From Gelatoporia subvermispora B (lineage: Eukaryota > Basidiomycota > Agaricomycetes > Polyporales > Gelatoporiaceae), in NCBI GenBank assembly GCA_000320605.2, contig KB445808.1:434001-498000 (forward strand): a stretch of DNA of 64,000 nt, written 5' to 3'. The translations under genes were made by a program, and so were the position numbers. Below the pieces are notes generated by a model. That model searched no databases, was not told the DNA's origin, and saw nothing but the letters and a program-made list of their open reading frames with translations. Shown here in pieces: positions 46,912 to 60,061 of the stretch; the first letter of the stretch is position 1; every line of letters begins with the position of its first letter.

Positions 46912-47593
46912 AGGTACAAGTGATGCCCATTCAACGTCAAGTAGTGCAGCTCTTAAACGGCCACAATGGCTGAGTTATCATGAGCCACGGGGACTCCATA
47001 CTGGCATGTAAGTAAGCATGACTGCGGGCCATCGAAGCTAGATCTCTAGCCTACTTTGGAAGTCGGTCGAAAGTCATCGACAATTCGGATTGTAGATAGG
47101 AGAAAGATCAACATGGAGATACAGAATATCATGAGAAAATCATCTGTGATCATACAGACCAAAGAGACTGACATGGTTTCTGGAAGATAGACATGGGAAA
47201 ATGACACCTCGTGGAGCATGCTTTTGAACTCATCGCGGATATCAGGTCCTTCTATCTGTGTTCTTATAGACAGCTCGCTCATCTCATGACCGCTTGTGAG
47301 CACGAGATCACAGACTTGACATCAGTTGCGCCACACAATCCGTTGCCATCGGTGTAGTGGCGGCGCGATGGTCATCGGAATGACGATGAGCATGCCTAAG
47401 GGTAATGCGACGCACAATATCCATAAATGCTGCATTCGATCCAGTGCACAGAGTTTGTATTCAAATAAACGCAAAATACGACACAGAGCAAGTCGCTTGG
47501 AGCAGTAGGCGTGCGGACGAAGCGCTTGAACATAACCGACTTTTAGCACATCGGATGACACACGATGGAAATAGCGCACTGACAAGCATAAGA
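46912..47593. other. Spacer between tandem P450s
   Basis: 682 bases; should hold the promoter of copy 1 and the terminator of copy 2. A minus ORF at 47046-47303 has a hydrophobic stretch (MIFCISMLIFLLST) but no family match. Confidence 0.4.
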
Positions 47594-49821
47594 CTATTCC
47601 CTTTGGATGAGGGAGACCTTCAGTGGCAGCTGTGCTCCCTTGTGAATCTCTCCCGCCAGTGTCGGCACCATCACGACTGACGATTCTCGTCGCAATCTCT
47701 TCAAATCGTCGGTCACATCAAATTCGAAGTGTGTTAGAAGCTCCACAAGGAACGACTGTAGCTCATATACACTATTGCGAGGATTATAGTGAGTTTGACG
47801 TATGACGGAGAGGGAGATAAGTGCATACGCAAATCGCCAACCAATACACGCCCTAACACCACCGGCAAAAGTGAGGCTGCAGATGTAAGCGTATTTAGCG
47901 CGATATGGCCACGGAATATCGACGACTCACAGGTTGCTGAATGCCCCCAAGGTGGGCCCGTGGTTCACCTTTCTGTGAAGCCAGCGTTCAGGAATGAATT
48001 TGTCGGCGTCATCTCCCCACGCATCCGAGTTTCTGGGTCCAAACGTCAGAGGGCAAGCACGCTATTAAATCACAAGAGAAATACGAACCTGTTGTAGGCG
48101 ATAATCGACAAAACAAGTCTAGTACTCTTCGGAATTGGTACCTCGTGAATGACCTCTCCAGAACGTGTCGTGACTGGTCGGCTCAATGGCAAAATATCGT
48201 CCTTGCCGGATTGCCTATAGGTATGGTACACTGCAGGATAGAATCGCAGAACTTCGCGCAACACCGCTTGCAGGTACGTCATAGAATCCAAGTCGGAAGC
48301 CGTGAGATCGATTCCTCCACGTTCGCGAATTTCGGTCTCTTTTGCCCAGATCTCGTCTCGAAGGCGCGATTGAACCCTAGGCTGTTTTGCCAATTCAAAA
48401 AGAGCCCAACTCAGTGTATTTGATGTGGTTTCCTGTCCAGCGAGCATGATAGTCCTAACAATAACACGTCAACTAGGGACCGCACGTTGTCACATGCTCA
48501 TACCTCATCTGCGCAACCATTTCGTCTTCTGTCAGCCTCGTCACTTCGTTTTCTGATACGTTGGCCTTGACTTGACACATTTCGTAAACATCTTACCCAT
48601 TAACAATCAACGCGTTACACACACCAAGGATGCTCATGACGTCGCGGCTTGTCTTGTCCATCGCTACGGCGTCCATCTTCATTTTGATCAACTCTTGAGC
48701 AACCCTGCGGCCAACTTCTTTGGTCGTACGAGCCTTGTCTAAGCCATTCCCCGGTAAATTGTCGTACAGGAACTCCTGGACTCGCATAGGCACGAAGTAC
48801 GCCATGCTCTGCAGGAATATCTTGCCAGGGGAAGGGGTCCCACAGGTCTCAGCGCTTTTTAGAAGATTCGATCAGTGGCTAGCCTAGCTTAAAGTCTAAG
48901 GACGTACAGAAGATTCACATATGCCTTGGCAAGTTCATTGTCAGCATCCTCGAGGGCTCCGAATTTGTAGTCGAAGGCAGCTAATATAGATGAATACCAT
49001 CATGAACCCGAGGTGCAGAGTGCCGTACCTTCTCCAATGGCATCCAACGTCGCTAGAGAAATCCATCTCGGGACATTCATCACGCCAGAATGTCCGTCGG
49101 AGCACTCAAGTATCTCTCTCCAACGACTGGCCAGCTTTATGAAGATGCTATCAGTCTACAATTTCCGAATGCTTGCATTACGGCAGGAGACTTACCCGTT
49201 CAGCACAGCCGCGGAACAGAGGCACTAATGGTCTCGCTTCTGGTGCCCCGAACGCCGGTAACATTACTTTCCGGTGACGTCTGTGCGTCTCACCTGCGCG
49301 GTGTTTAGCGATTGTGCTGAGGATTGGACATAATCTCCTACTCGCCATCAGCCCAAGAGAGACCACGACCCCCGACGAGACGTGACACCATTCGACGCTC
49401 GGGAAGTTTCGGGAAATTGTAGCCAGAAGTTTGGTAGATGTACTGCAGAGCTTTCGGGTCCGAAATCCAGAGCATGTCCTCCTGGCAATAGCCGCACGTC
49501 AACCATATTCATAAGTTAGTCTCCGACAACGACCCACTCCAAAAGGACCTTTGATGCGGGCTATCCCACCGAACCGATGCATCCACTTGAGGTCCGCCTC
49601 TCCTGCCTGCTCGTGGAAGACTTCCACAAGATTGCCTAAGAATGATGGTGTTGGCCTCCAAATGGTGCAAGGTCAGATAGCGCAGATGCGGACTCACCAA
49701 GGATGAACGACTTCGGCTCCGGACCGGGGATCTTTCTTAGACTGATCCTTGTGTAGTGCTTATAGAGAACATAGGCAAGAATAACAATGCTCAGGAGGAT
49801 GGGTGGTAAGCTATAAGCCAT
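47594..49821 (-). CDS. Cytochrome P450 monooxygenase, copy 2
   Basis: Twelve exons (minus): 49698-49821, 49538-49635, 49346-49481, 49196-49293, 49029-49134, 48908-48980, 48625-48854, 48504-48570, 48089-48454, 47931-48032, 47829-47876, 47594-47771; 541 residues. Seen: membrane anchor SLPPILLSIVILAYVLYKHY, hinge KIPGPEPKSF, AGQETTSNTLSW in the I-helix, VLREVLRFYP, and FAGGVRACIGWRFA with the haem cysteine. Intron 3 begins with GC (GATG/GCGAGT) rather than GT; phase and protein fit leave no alternative. The start is MAYSLPP at 49821, directly before the anchor. Every exon length equals that of copy 3 at 57842, though that copy is 8 kb away on the other strand. Confidence 0.92.
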
Positions 49822-51435
49822 TGGGGCTTTCGTGGTCTCCAACTGAGCTCCTGGATTTTATATGCCATGTCGGGGGGCCACGGCACTGGTCATAGGGCAC
49901 GTCACGTACGCCAACGAAGTTCGTGTGTGGGACAACCATCGCATGAAAGCCGAACGTGCGCTAGTTTCAAACCAAGAAGATGTCTGCAAATTCAATTGGT
50001 GCAATCCGAAGTAATCCGAAATCACTCGCTCGACTAAAGATAACACAGATGGAACGCGTCGGCACCTCATACGTACCGACATGGAAGGACGTGGCAATAC
50101 ATTGCGATCTTGTGAATGCAGCATGCCCACCAGGTGGGCCAGAAGAAATTTCGGAGTATCGGCCGTAGAGGCATCTGGAGGTGAAATGCGGTCAGATGTT
50201 GTTTGGTCAACCAGTCTCAATGCACAGGTAGTGACTGCATCCCACAGTGCCACGGTACTGAGCAGCCGGAGACGTCAATCATGGTCCAGAAGTTCGATTG
50301 CTGAGAACAGAATTCTCCAGAGGAGCTAAGTCATCGCTCTCAAACGCATTTGCAGACTCCACTCGCACCACAAAGAAAACGTCGAGCCCGACCTCGAAGC
50401 AAATAGTGGTGCTGCTGTCCGATCTACGTTACTATCATTCGACCCATAATGCAAAATTCTGGACAAACATGATATTTCTCAGCCGTTAGAATGGAGATGG
50501 ATGTCAAGCTTTGGCCAAGATGTAGCTTTGCATCTCCTCTATCGATCTAGCCAGTAATGACGAGAATCTACAAAGAACTGAGCCGTTCGGAAACATTCCG
50601 GGCGAGAGGGTCGGGTTTGACGGGGTAATGCAAAATCTGTCACAGCGGGTCCCAGTGCGCCGACGGGATTGACCGTCGACATCTTACCGGCATGAGCGGC
50701 ATGTCACTCTGGCCGAGCGGACAGTAGACTTCGCCTGTGTATCTGAAGTGCAACCGAGACGGAGCTTCAATGTGTGATTTCCATTCAAGGCGAGGTGGCT
50801 GGCGTTTGTCACGACTCAGACAAAATCCTTAGCTAGAGCTCGCAGCCTCTATCCTGAAGATGTGGTGTCTGCACCATTGGAGGGTGCAGCGAGCAGATTA
50901 TTGTACCGAGGCATCAAGGGAATAGGTGCCGGAGATCGGGTTGGATCTGACAATACGTGTTCATTTTTGCCACTTTTAGAACATGGCTCGGTCGTATCTC
51001 TTATATTGACTCAGAAATACTACACCTCTCTTCGTGGTAGTACCTTGAGTATATGTAAAATTGCAATATGGATAGAATGATGCAGGAATTATGGGAAAAT
51101 ATGAAGAATTGCATGTTCTATGCACGATTTTGCATTAGTGGTCCGTCCTGCATTAGGGGTCGAATGGTAGTACCGGTGGCGCAAAGGATGTACGAGATCA
51201 GACGCATGCGACACCGTAGACGCTTTACGGAATTTACGCGCGTACCGTCTCGCGCCTTTCGTGATTTAAATTGAGCGAGTTGGAGAATACAAACGTCACA
51301 TACAGCCATAGACAGTGCAATAGGCTGGTTTGCAGGCGAGGTAGAATAACAATAATACTACAGGTATGATCCGGTATGATCCAGGCAAGTCCCAATATAC
51401 AACAGCGTCAGTAATACACCAGGATCCATCACCGC
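49822..51435. other. Region without supported gene
   Basis: About 1.6 kb. Upstream of P450 copy 2 and downstream of SPT7. Short ORFs only; no motif, RNA gene or repeat noticed. Confidence 0.45.
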
Positions 51436-54400
51436 TTATGCGCTCGCTATAACCACCGGAGGAAGAGTGTCCGTAGTTTTCTTCTTTTTGGTGGTGCCCT
51501 TGGTCTTCTTGGGCATCTCTGGCGATAGCGTCCCACGCAGGGACTCAGGGCCGGTGCCTGCGACAGGTATAGCGAACTCGAACAGCGAGTCGCCGTCGGG
51601 CAGACCGAGATTGGGGTCCGGTTCGAGCGGCGGGCCTGCGCCCTTCAGCCCCATCGGCGCCTTGGCTTTCTTCTTCTTCGCAGTCGCCGCCGCTGGTGCC
51701 GTCTTGAGGACCTGGCCAATAGGCCCGAGCTTCGCGTGGGAGGGAGAGGGTGGGTCGTCTGATAGTTGAGCAGGTTCCATAGCGGGTGTAGTGGGAGGCT
51801 GGGCAGGGGGGATAAATGAGGGTCCTGGTACAATACCAGGAGGGTACGGAATGGGGGGGACTGTGGCAGGCGCTGGGGGGTATGGGGTGGGTAGTGCGGA
51901 AAAACGCGACTGATAATACTGCTTGAGCAGGCCAATTTGATCTTCGGCGCTCCGTGCATCCAGAGGGACGAACGGTGGAGGTGGTGGGAACGGTGGTGGG
52001 GGCTCTGTGGGCTTCGCTCTGTTTACCAGACAAGCACTCAGCGTCAATCCAACAGAAGAAACTTGAAAACGGTCACATACGCAGCTGCACCTTCCTTGAG
52101 GCCACGGTTCCCCTTGCCCTTGAGAAGCTTCTTCGGGATGGCAAGGCTTGATAGACCGAACTCGGCTGCAATACCAAGCTCGCGTAGTCCCAAGAAATCC
52201 TCTCCGAATGAGTCGGCAAAGTTTCCCCTGCGTGGTCAATTAGTGAGATGTGGGCTGGGACAATCGACCAGACCTACATGACGAGCTCTCCTTCCTCTTC
52301 CTCGTCCTCCTGGTTGCGGAATAGCACCTCGTCGTCCCAGGCCTCCTCGGTGGTCTGACACAAGTCCCAACATCAGCAACAGCCCATTCACTCTGCACAT
52401 GCTACTCACCGCCTCCCGATACGCATTCGCAAGCTTCTTCTCTAGTTCCGTCAAACGCCCGCCATATCGAATGACGTCATCCTTAATGTATCGTTCGAGC
52501 TCGTATACACGAGTCGTCCCGCTCTCGAACAGAGTGTGTAGAATAATTTCCTATACCTCTGATTCAGTCACAGTCTCATGTACACCACGGGGCAAGCTCA
52601 CCTCCGCGGTCATCTTCTGGCCAAACTTGTCGCACAAGAACCGGATTGTCCGACCGACATTCATCAGGTACTCGGATGCCACTCCCGCAAATACGTCCAG
52701 TGCAACTTTGGATGTACCTATACACCATGAGTCACGCGCGTAACCGAAAGTCACCAAAATGTACATACCTTGGAAGCCTGCGTGCTCCAGCACCTTCCTG
52801 CTCGCCCAGTGCAGACAGTCATCTGCGTTGTCCTCTCCCAAGTCGATCCCAGACGCCACCGGCTTCCACGGTCGCTCATCGATGACCTCCTCCACCTCCT
52901 CCAGGGGTAGCGCCGCAGGTTGTGTAATACCTGTCCCGTCCTCCGTTTGCTGTAATGCCGCGAACTTCGCGTGTGTCGTCCGCACTCGGCGCAGCGTGCG
53001 AATGTTGTTGTTCATCAGTGCAAGTAGACTCTTCGGAGGAGCCGCGTCCTTCTTCTTCTTCCGCTTCCGTTTAGTCTCCCGTGGAGGATCAGCGATGTCG
53101 GAGGGGGCGACAGCAGCGGCGGATCCTGAGGAAGAGGCGTACGCGGGCGTTGGGAGACCGTTCCCGAGCAGCTCGTCCGACTGCATTGCGTCCCACCACA
53201 GCTCGACGACATGCTTATTTGGCGGGTGATCAGTCCGGGCGCGTTTCCGTGGTCGATCCCCGTCGAAGCCATTCCTACACCATTGGCTGTGAGTATAAGG
53301 CAGGGAAGTAAAGTTTATAGACTCACAACTTGCGCTTCGTCCCGACCTCCCCATCAGGCATCCCGTTCAAGCCGTCTGGAGTGTGGCTCCCACTCCCCTC
53401 GCTCTCATCGTCGTAGATAGGAATGTACCGGGATAGGGTGGCGGCGAGCTCGGCGGAAGCATTGTCCATACCGTTGGTTGTGTCCATACCCATCACCCGA
53501 TCTAGCTCGCAATCTAGCCGCGCGAACATCGACATGCCCTCTCCTGAACGCGCGACCGCAGAGGATTCTGGAAACGCCGCATCCCGCCGCGGTTTCCTGG
53601 ACAGCGGCAGAGCGGCAGTCGGAGGCTTCGCTGGGCTGGGCGACCGCGTAGATACTGGCGTGTGCGTCCGCCCATGGCCGTTGACCGTAACTCCGTTCGG
53701 CTTCGGGGTGACGCTGCGCACTCTGATCTCACCGGGGATGATAGGGTCGGCACGCTCCTTCCAGTCAGTGATGTTCTGTAGCAGCTTCTCTGCTTTGGCC
53801 TTGAGGCGCGATGCACACTGTCGGAGGGGGTGGTTCTGTCGGGCCACAAGTCAGACTGGGTGGAGTAGCGGTTCAATGAGCGTGGCTCACCTCCGTGGCG
53901 TTGTACGTGAAGCAATTGGTCCAAATGAGGTCCAAATCGTCCTTGAACTCCTTCTTGGACTTGTACTGCTTCTGCTTGACCTTCTTGAGCATGGTTTGGA
54001 GATCCATGGGGTTTGCGATGACTGCAAGGCGCGATCAGCAGGAGATGGCTATAGTAGCTTCAAGCACACACCCTCGTAGTAGTCCGGCACCTCCGTCTTG
54101 GACACCGGCTTGAGGAATGCCTCCGCGTCGCGGTTGTCCTGTGTGGCGCGGTCATAACGCTGTATCTGTTCGTAGCGTACCACACGCACCATCGTGACCG
54201 TCCGGAGGTCGATCAGCAGGCCCTCGAGCGAATCGTAGAATACATCCGATAGCTTAGCATGGTCATGGCTCTGACGCTATACGATGTTAACTCGAGCCGA
54301 TCAATAGCGAGCCACAGCACTCACACGGGCCTCCTTGACGGCACCCAGGAGGAGTTTGAGGTCTGCTCCTTGCGCGGAGCATCTCACCTGACTCTCGGTC

Positions 54401-54478
54401 AGTGTCCTAAGCAAGTTCTAGAAGAAATATCGTGTTAGAATACACGAATTGGATGGATGAATGAGGACTTACGTTCAT
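51436..54478 (-). CDS. SPT7: SAGA complex subunit SPT7 (bromodomain, histone fold)
   Basis: Eleven exons (minus): 54473-54478, 54325-54417, 54072-54276, 53891-54021, 53327-53835, 52769-53274, 52602-52717, 52410-52550, 52278-52354, 52081-52227, 51436-52018; 837 residues. Spt7 scaffolds the SAGA co-activator complex in the nucleus. Seen: [10 protein letters not shown] at the start, a bromodomain at about 60-165 ([31 protein letters not shown] with the acetyl-lysine-binding Asn about 142), a Lys/Arg-rich linker, and a histone fold at about 480-560 ([36 protein letters not shown]). The C-terminal 190 residues are Pro- and Lys-rich. The first coding exon is six bases (ATGAAC); it is preferred because it restores MNNLLRTL, the family start. 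An ATG near 54580 is an alternative without similarity. Confidence 0.92.
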
Positions 54479-55006
54479 GCTCGGTCCATGCAGCGAGCGG
54501 GTGGCGGTTCCGGAGCAAGATGCACATTTTAAACTCCGCACATTTCTGAGCGCGAATGCCGAACTCGGCGAAGGACCACATCATCCTGATATCGGTTCAA
54601 TTAGCCATTGAGCTGACATCAAGCGACAACCTAAGGCCATGGCCGTGCTGTACTCAGAGAAGGGGTTCTATGGTACTTTTACTCTAGTTTGCAGTCGCAC
54701 AGTAGCTCTGAAGACAACACTGGTGAATCTGCAGTGCGTGAACTCCGCAAATGTCGGAGATGACCCAAATCACTATATTGGGTCAACAATGTGCTTACAT
54801 AATATTAACGTTGTTGGTCAGAATCGAGTGTTCGCCGCTGTTACTTTCAACCTCGTCGTTCTCGACGTTGCTCTGGCTGAGTCTCGCTGTCTACTCGCCA
54901 AGAATCACCTCGATGCAAAGCTTCGACTAAAGGTGCTCAATTTTCTCTGCAATCTCTCTCACATCACTCTATACGACACTCCCACGCGTCCAATACGCCT
55001 CCCGCC
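54479..55006. promoter_or_regulatory. Divergent promoter region, SPT7 / CDH1
   Basis: 528 bases between divergent start codons. No TATA box stands out. The plus strand just before 55007 is rich in CTCTC, usual for fungal leaders. Function is inferred from position. Confidence 0.45.
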
Positions 55007-56795
55007 ATGTCTGGTCTCAAGAACTCACCGTTCGGCAAACGGTTGCGCGCAAATAATCACGATATGGACGAAGATGGCCCACGGAGGAACCGGCCACGCG
55101 TAAATTCTATCTTTGGCTTGGCTTCAACCTCAACGCCATCCTTGGATTCTCGCCCGACGGCAAGCGACAGCGGCGGGCCCGACTCGCCCGTTGAACGCGG
55201 CCCACGGGACTATGGCGACCGGTTTGTTCCCTCTAGGGACACGGGGGACATGCGCACATCCTATCACTTGAAAGACGAGACGGCTCCAAGCACGCCTTCG
55301 AAGAGCAAGATCATTCCAACCGAGTCAGACGCGTTGAAAGAGCAAGCAAATGCTATCTTCAACTCCATATTGCACACTGAGGTCACACCCCCATCTCCCC
55401 AACGAGCCACTTCGCCTGCGAGACAGGCTTCTCAGACACCAGTGCCATCCACTCCGCCACGACGACGATTGTTTGCTTTCAACTCGCCCTCCAGAACGAA
55501 TCCTTCAACTCCTACACGTCGCCTGGACGCGCCGACGGATGAGGCGTACTCCATGAGTCCCGTCAGGGCAGAGAGTCGATATCTACTAGAGAGTCCACGA
55601 CGGCAGCTGCGAAGTGTATGCAAGACGCCGTACCGGGTGTTGGACGCGCCGGAGCTGGCAGACGACTTCTATCTGAATTTGGTGGACTGGTCGAGCACGA
55701 ATGTGCTAGGAGTAGGGCTTGGTTCTTGCGTATATCTGTGGACCGCTCATACTGCGGCAGTCCACAAGTTATGCGACCTATCGAGTGCAGGGGATACCAT
55801 AAGCTCGGTTTCCTGGGTGCAAAAAGTGCGTAAAGCCCCCCTATGCTCGTCTACTTCATTTAAACGTCTATTCAGGGTACGACTCTCGCAGTTGGTACAC
55901 TCTCTGGCCGGTTGCGTATCTATGACGCGAGCACGCTGCAACTACAACGCACATACCAACAAGCGCACACGCAACGAATAGGCGCGCTATCATGGAACGC
56001 TCATGTCCTCAGCTCGGGATCGCGAGACCGAATGGTTCACCATCGCGACGTTCGAGAGGCGATTACGCGACCATTCAAACGATGTCAGGGCCATCGGCAA
56101 GAGGTCTGCGGTCTACGGTGGAGTGGCGATGGCGGACCACAGGCGGCCACACTTGCGAGCGGTGGAAACGACAACAAAGTCTGTATATGGGACTTGCGGG
56201 GATCGAGACGACCTGGACTCGGCCCGGGTAGAGCTGGCAGCGCGATTGTAGCGCCAAGCAGCGGTGGCGATGACGGAGGTGATGTCCCACTCTGGAAGTT
56301 TCATGAACATACGGCGGCAGTCAAGGCGCTCGCCTGGGACCCGCATGTTTCAGGCGTTCTAGCTACAGGAGGAGGGACCGCTGACAAACACATTCGATTC
56401 TGGAACACAGCGAATGGGACCATGCTTAATGAGTTGGATACTGGGAGCCAGGTGGGTCTTCTAGCAATATCCTCTCCGAATGGTGCACTCACCTAATATA
56501 GGTTTGCAACTTGACCTGGTCCTTGACTTCACATGAGCTGGTCTCGACGCATGGGTTCTCCTCTACAACTGCGCAGAACCAGATATGCATCTGGAAATAT
56601 CCATCGCTCGACATGGTGGCATCGCTCACTGGTCACACGCACCGTGTGTTGTACCTTGCAATGAGTCCAGATGGCGAGACGATTGTCACTGGTGCAGGTG
56701 ACGAGACTTTACGCTTCTGGAATGCGTTCCCCAAACGAGACAACCACGAGGCAAGACGAGAGAGCCGACTGGATTATGGCCGGCTCATACGGTAG
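55007..56795 (+). CDS. CDH1: APC/C activator CDH1 (fizzy-related, WD40)
   Basis: Three exons: 55007-55825, 55876-56451, 56502-56795; 562 residues. Cdh1 recruits substrates to the anaphase-promoting complex in late mitosis and G1. Seen: the C-box DRFVPSR (residues 71-77), a Ser/Pro-rich linker with many SP/TP sites that suit CDK control, a [20 protein letters not shown] entry to the propeller, WD blades with [47 protein letters not shown] and [14 protein letters not shown], and the C-terminal Ile-Arg tail (GRLIR) that docks on the APC/C. The tail and C-box separate it from non-activator WD proteins, and the sequence [18 protein letters not shown] fits Cdh1 rather than Cdc20. Intact. Confidence 0.95.
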
Positions 56796-57841
56796 CCCCA
56801 ATATTACCGCGCTCACTTATCCTTATTATTGCACATCCTCGTTGCTGCTCTCCTCGCAAGCTCGCACGCACCATCTCTCTTGCACTCACAAACAACACAA
56901 TGCAACTTTTCCGCATCACCGCACCGCTATCTTGCAAGCATCAACCTCTCTTCCTGCACGCAAAGCACACCACACGCAAGAACACTCTTTGCGTCTATCC
57001 TATACGCTCCCATCTAGTCTTCTCTGGACACTGTCGTGCACCATGACCATCCTACAGCATACCACTCAACACTTACGCGGTCAAGTTCCGCTATATCTCC
57101 TCTTGCTGTGTACCTGGATTGTATGTTCGTTTATCATTCTCTTCCCCTTTTATTTCTTGCTATGCGCCTTCTCGACCATGTCGACGTCTTCTTTTGAGCT
57201 TCCTCTTATTATGGGGTTATAGTTATCGCTGCATGCATTGTTCGCTTCGGATTTGTGATATATGTACACAACAAATGCTTTCCACTATCTTCAGAGGGAC
57301 TGCTCAACTTGCCTCTCACTGCGAGTGGTTCCATGAAAGCTTATCGCCTCGTCGGCCGATGTCAGTAAGTGGTCAAACTTACGCCTTGTCTGACATCTTT
57401 TCTCGCTGACTTCTGGGAATCGACACGATCGATGTCCCATTGAAAGGTTCACAGTACGTCTTCGAGTCATACGTCTGACCTCATCGCTGAAGACACGCAT
57501 GGTTCAATTCAGCATGACATGCCGTGCCGTTGGTCGCTTCTTACCCATGAACCTTCTTCCGAGTCCATGTGGTCTCGCTTGAACTCCAGCTGTCAAGTCT
57601 CAACCTCTGTTATCTCGCAAAACCGGGTGTTCACACCCCCGGCGTACTCCCATCTTCGGGCTACGTAAATCTCGTTATTCTCACCGAATACATGCCAAGC
57701 TTCGCCGCTCTCACGCGCATGTCAGGCGCGAACTGAATATCGGTTTTTGCGGAGTATCGTGCCGTCCTATGACATGCATGACCGCATCAGTGGGGGCTTC
57801 CTATAAGTTACTGGTCGACTGCACCCAGGTCTCCATCGCTC
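56796..57841. other. Intergenic region
   Basis: About 1.05 kb, pyrimidine-rich on the plus strand just after CDH1. ORFs here (56671-57222, 57119-57409) have no motif. The end should contain the promoter of P450 copy 3. Confidence 0.45.
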
Positions 57842-60061
57842 ATGGATCCCATCGTGCTGATATTCTTGAGTGCGCTCGCTCTTGTCTGCCTTGTGTATAA
57901 ACGACGTAATGCTCGAAATGCTCTGGCTGACATACCAGGGCCGGAGCCTCAATCGTTCCTTCTCGGTGAACAAATTGCATGATGCAACAATGTCTCTGGC
58001 TCATTTTTTCTCTAGGGAACCTCCCGGAGCTTTTCCAGGAGCAAGTAGGACAGTGCGATGTTGAATGGCTCAAGCGGTTCGGTGGCGTTGCTCGAGTCAA
58101 AGCGCCCTTTGGAGTGAGTAAAGCTGTTTGACCTCTACCGTAGCAGAGATTCACGGATGTTCAGGATGACATGTTATGGATCTCCGACGCAAAGGCGTTG
58201 CAGTACATATACCAGACTTCCGGGTACAATTTCCCCAAGCAACCTGAGCGCCGTGCGATATCTCGCCTACTGGCAGATCATGGCCTTACGTGGGCTGACG
58301 GTGCGCTCAACTTCCGGCAACCCATTGTCAGATCTTGAGCTGTGGTCCTGCATAGGTGATATCCACAGGCGACAGAGAAAGGCAATGCTCCCTGCATTCG
58401 GCACTCCAGAAGCAAAAGCGCTTGTTCCTGTGTTCCGGGACTGTGCCGCACGGGTAAATGGGCATTCCCACGACAGACGGAGACGTACTCATCGTCGAGC
58501 ATAGCTCACGGTCAAATGGAAAGAAATCATTTCTGTATCCTCTGGAGATTCCACCGTCTTCAATATTCCGATGTGGGTTTCTAGAGCAACGATGGATGCT
58601 ATCGGCGAAGGTACGCCCAGCTCGACACAATCAGGCACCTCTGACATCTGTGAAGCTGCCTTCGACTACAAGTTCGGAATCTTGGGTAATTCTGATAACG
58701 AGCTCGCCAAGGCTTATCAGAATCTGCTGTGAGTAATGGAATCTAGTCTGGCTCGGGCTCGTTTCTGACCTCGTGGTAGAAGCGACATTTTCGCTGCGCC
58801 CTCAGGGGTCAAGATATTTCTCCAGAGCATCGCACACTATGTTCCCTTGAGCGTCCAGGAGTTCTTCTACGACATCCTTCCCGGAAAGGGGCTGGACAAA
58901 GCACGATTCAATAGAACTGCGGCACATAAGGTTGCGTATGAGTTGCTTGAAGCTAAGACACAGGCACTGTCCGTGGAGAAGTCGGGACGGGACATCATGA
59001 GTATACTCGGTATTTACACTCATTTCTTTTTACTGCGACAGGTTTGAACCTACTATTGGGCACAGTGAAGGCGAATTCTACCGAGAACGAAAAAGCCAGG
59101 TTGAGCGAGGATGAGATGATTGCCCAAATGAGGTGAGACGATGTGGCGTCACTATCCCAATTTCCTAATGCCTCTAAACATCGGAATAGGACCATTATGC
59201 TTGCAGGCCAAGAGACAACTTCCAATGGCCTTACCTGGACGCTCCTCGAATTGGCCAAATATCCTGAGATTCAAAGGCGTCTTCGGGAAGAGATTTGGAA
59301 CAAAGAAGCCGAGCTACGTGAACGTGGGAACAGCGGATTCACCGCTGCGGACCTTGAGTCTATGCCGTACTTGCAGGCTGTGTTGCGTGAATCCCTTCGA
59401 TTCAATCCACCAGTATACCACACGTTCAGGCAGTCAGCCATGGACGACGTCCTTCCCTTGTCTAAACCGATCACCACTCTCTCGGGAAAAGTGGTGCAAG
59501 AGCTGCCAATCCCGAAGGGGACGCGAGCTGTTCTGTCCATTATAGGTCACGGGAGGTCAGTGCCATTGTGAAGGACTTCCCCGGGGTGCTAGCTTAACTT
59601 ACGCCCATCGTGCCAGGGATAAGGACGTGTGGGGCGAAGACGCTGATCAATTCAATCCCGAGCGTTGGCTTGGCCGCAAGGCCAGCCGGGGACCCAACGT
59701 TGGCGTATTCAGCAATCTGTACGCTCCCACACACTGTCCTTACTTCGAAGACTGACATCCTGCCGTGTTTCCTTCAGCTTGACCTTCGCCGGAGGAGTTA
59801 GAGCTTGTATTGGCTGGCGATTTGCGTATGTCCCTCCAATGTCTCTCAGGCGTGAACCAATTCTAACATTCTATGTCTCAAAGCATTTATGAATTGCAGT
59901 CTTTCCTCGTGGAGCTTGTCTCGCACTTCGAATTCGAACTTACCGATGACGCGAAGAGAGTGCGGCGGGAAGCTTCTATCGTGATGGTGCCAACCCTGGA
60001 TGGGGAGACCGAGAAAGGGTCACAGCTACCGATGAAGGTTTCTCTCGCAGTCCGACCGTAG
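57842..60061 (+). CDS. Cytochrome P450 monooxygenase, copy 3
   Basis: Twelve exons: 57842-57965, 58016-58113, 58165-58300, 58356-58453, 58505-58610, 58656-58728, 58780-59009, 59066-59132, 59190-59555, 59617-59718, 59778-59825, 59884-60061; 541 residues. Seen: anchor IVLIFLSALALVCLVYKRR, hinge DIPGPEPQSF, AGQETTSNGLTW (Ala about 316), E-x-x-R in LRESLRFNP (about 378-381), and haem loop FAGGVRACIGWRFA (Cys about 477). All introns are GT-AG. Exon lengths are the same as in copy 2 throughout. Where copies 1 and 2 read AYNR before the PERF-like region, this copy reads GHGR, a possible functional difference. Role: membrane-bound oxygenase of unknown substrate. Confidence 0.93.

Noticed and set aside
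31550..49821. A complete secondary-metabolite cluster
   Set aside because: No polyketide synthase, peptide synthetase, terpene synthase or prenyltransferase is present; only tailoring-type enzymes.
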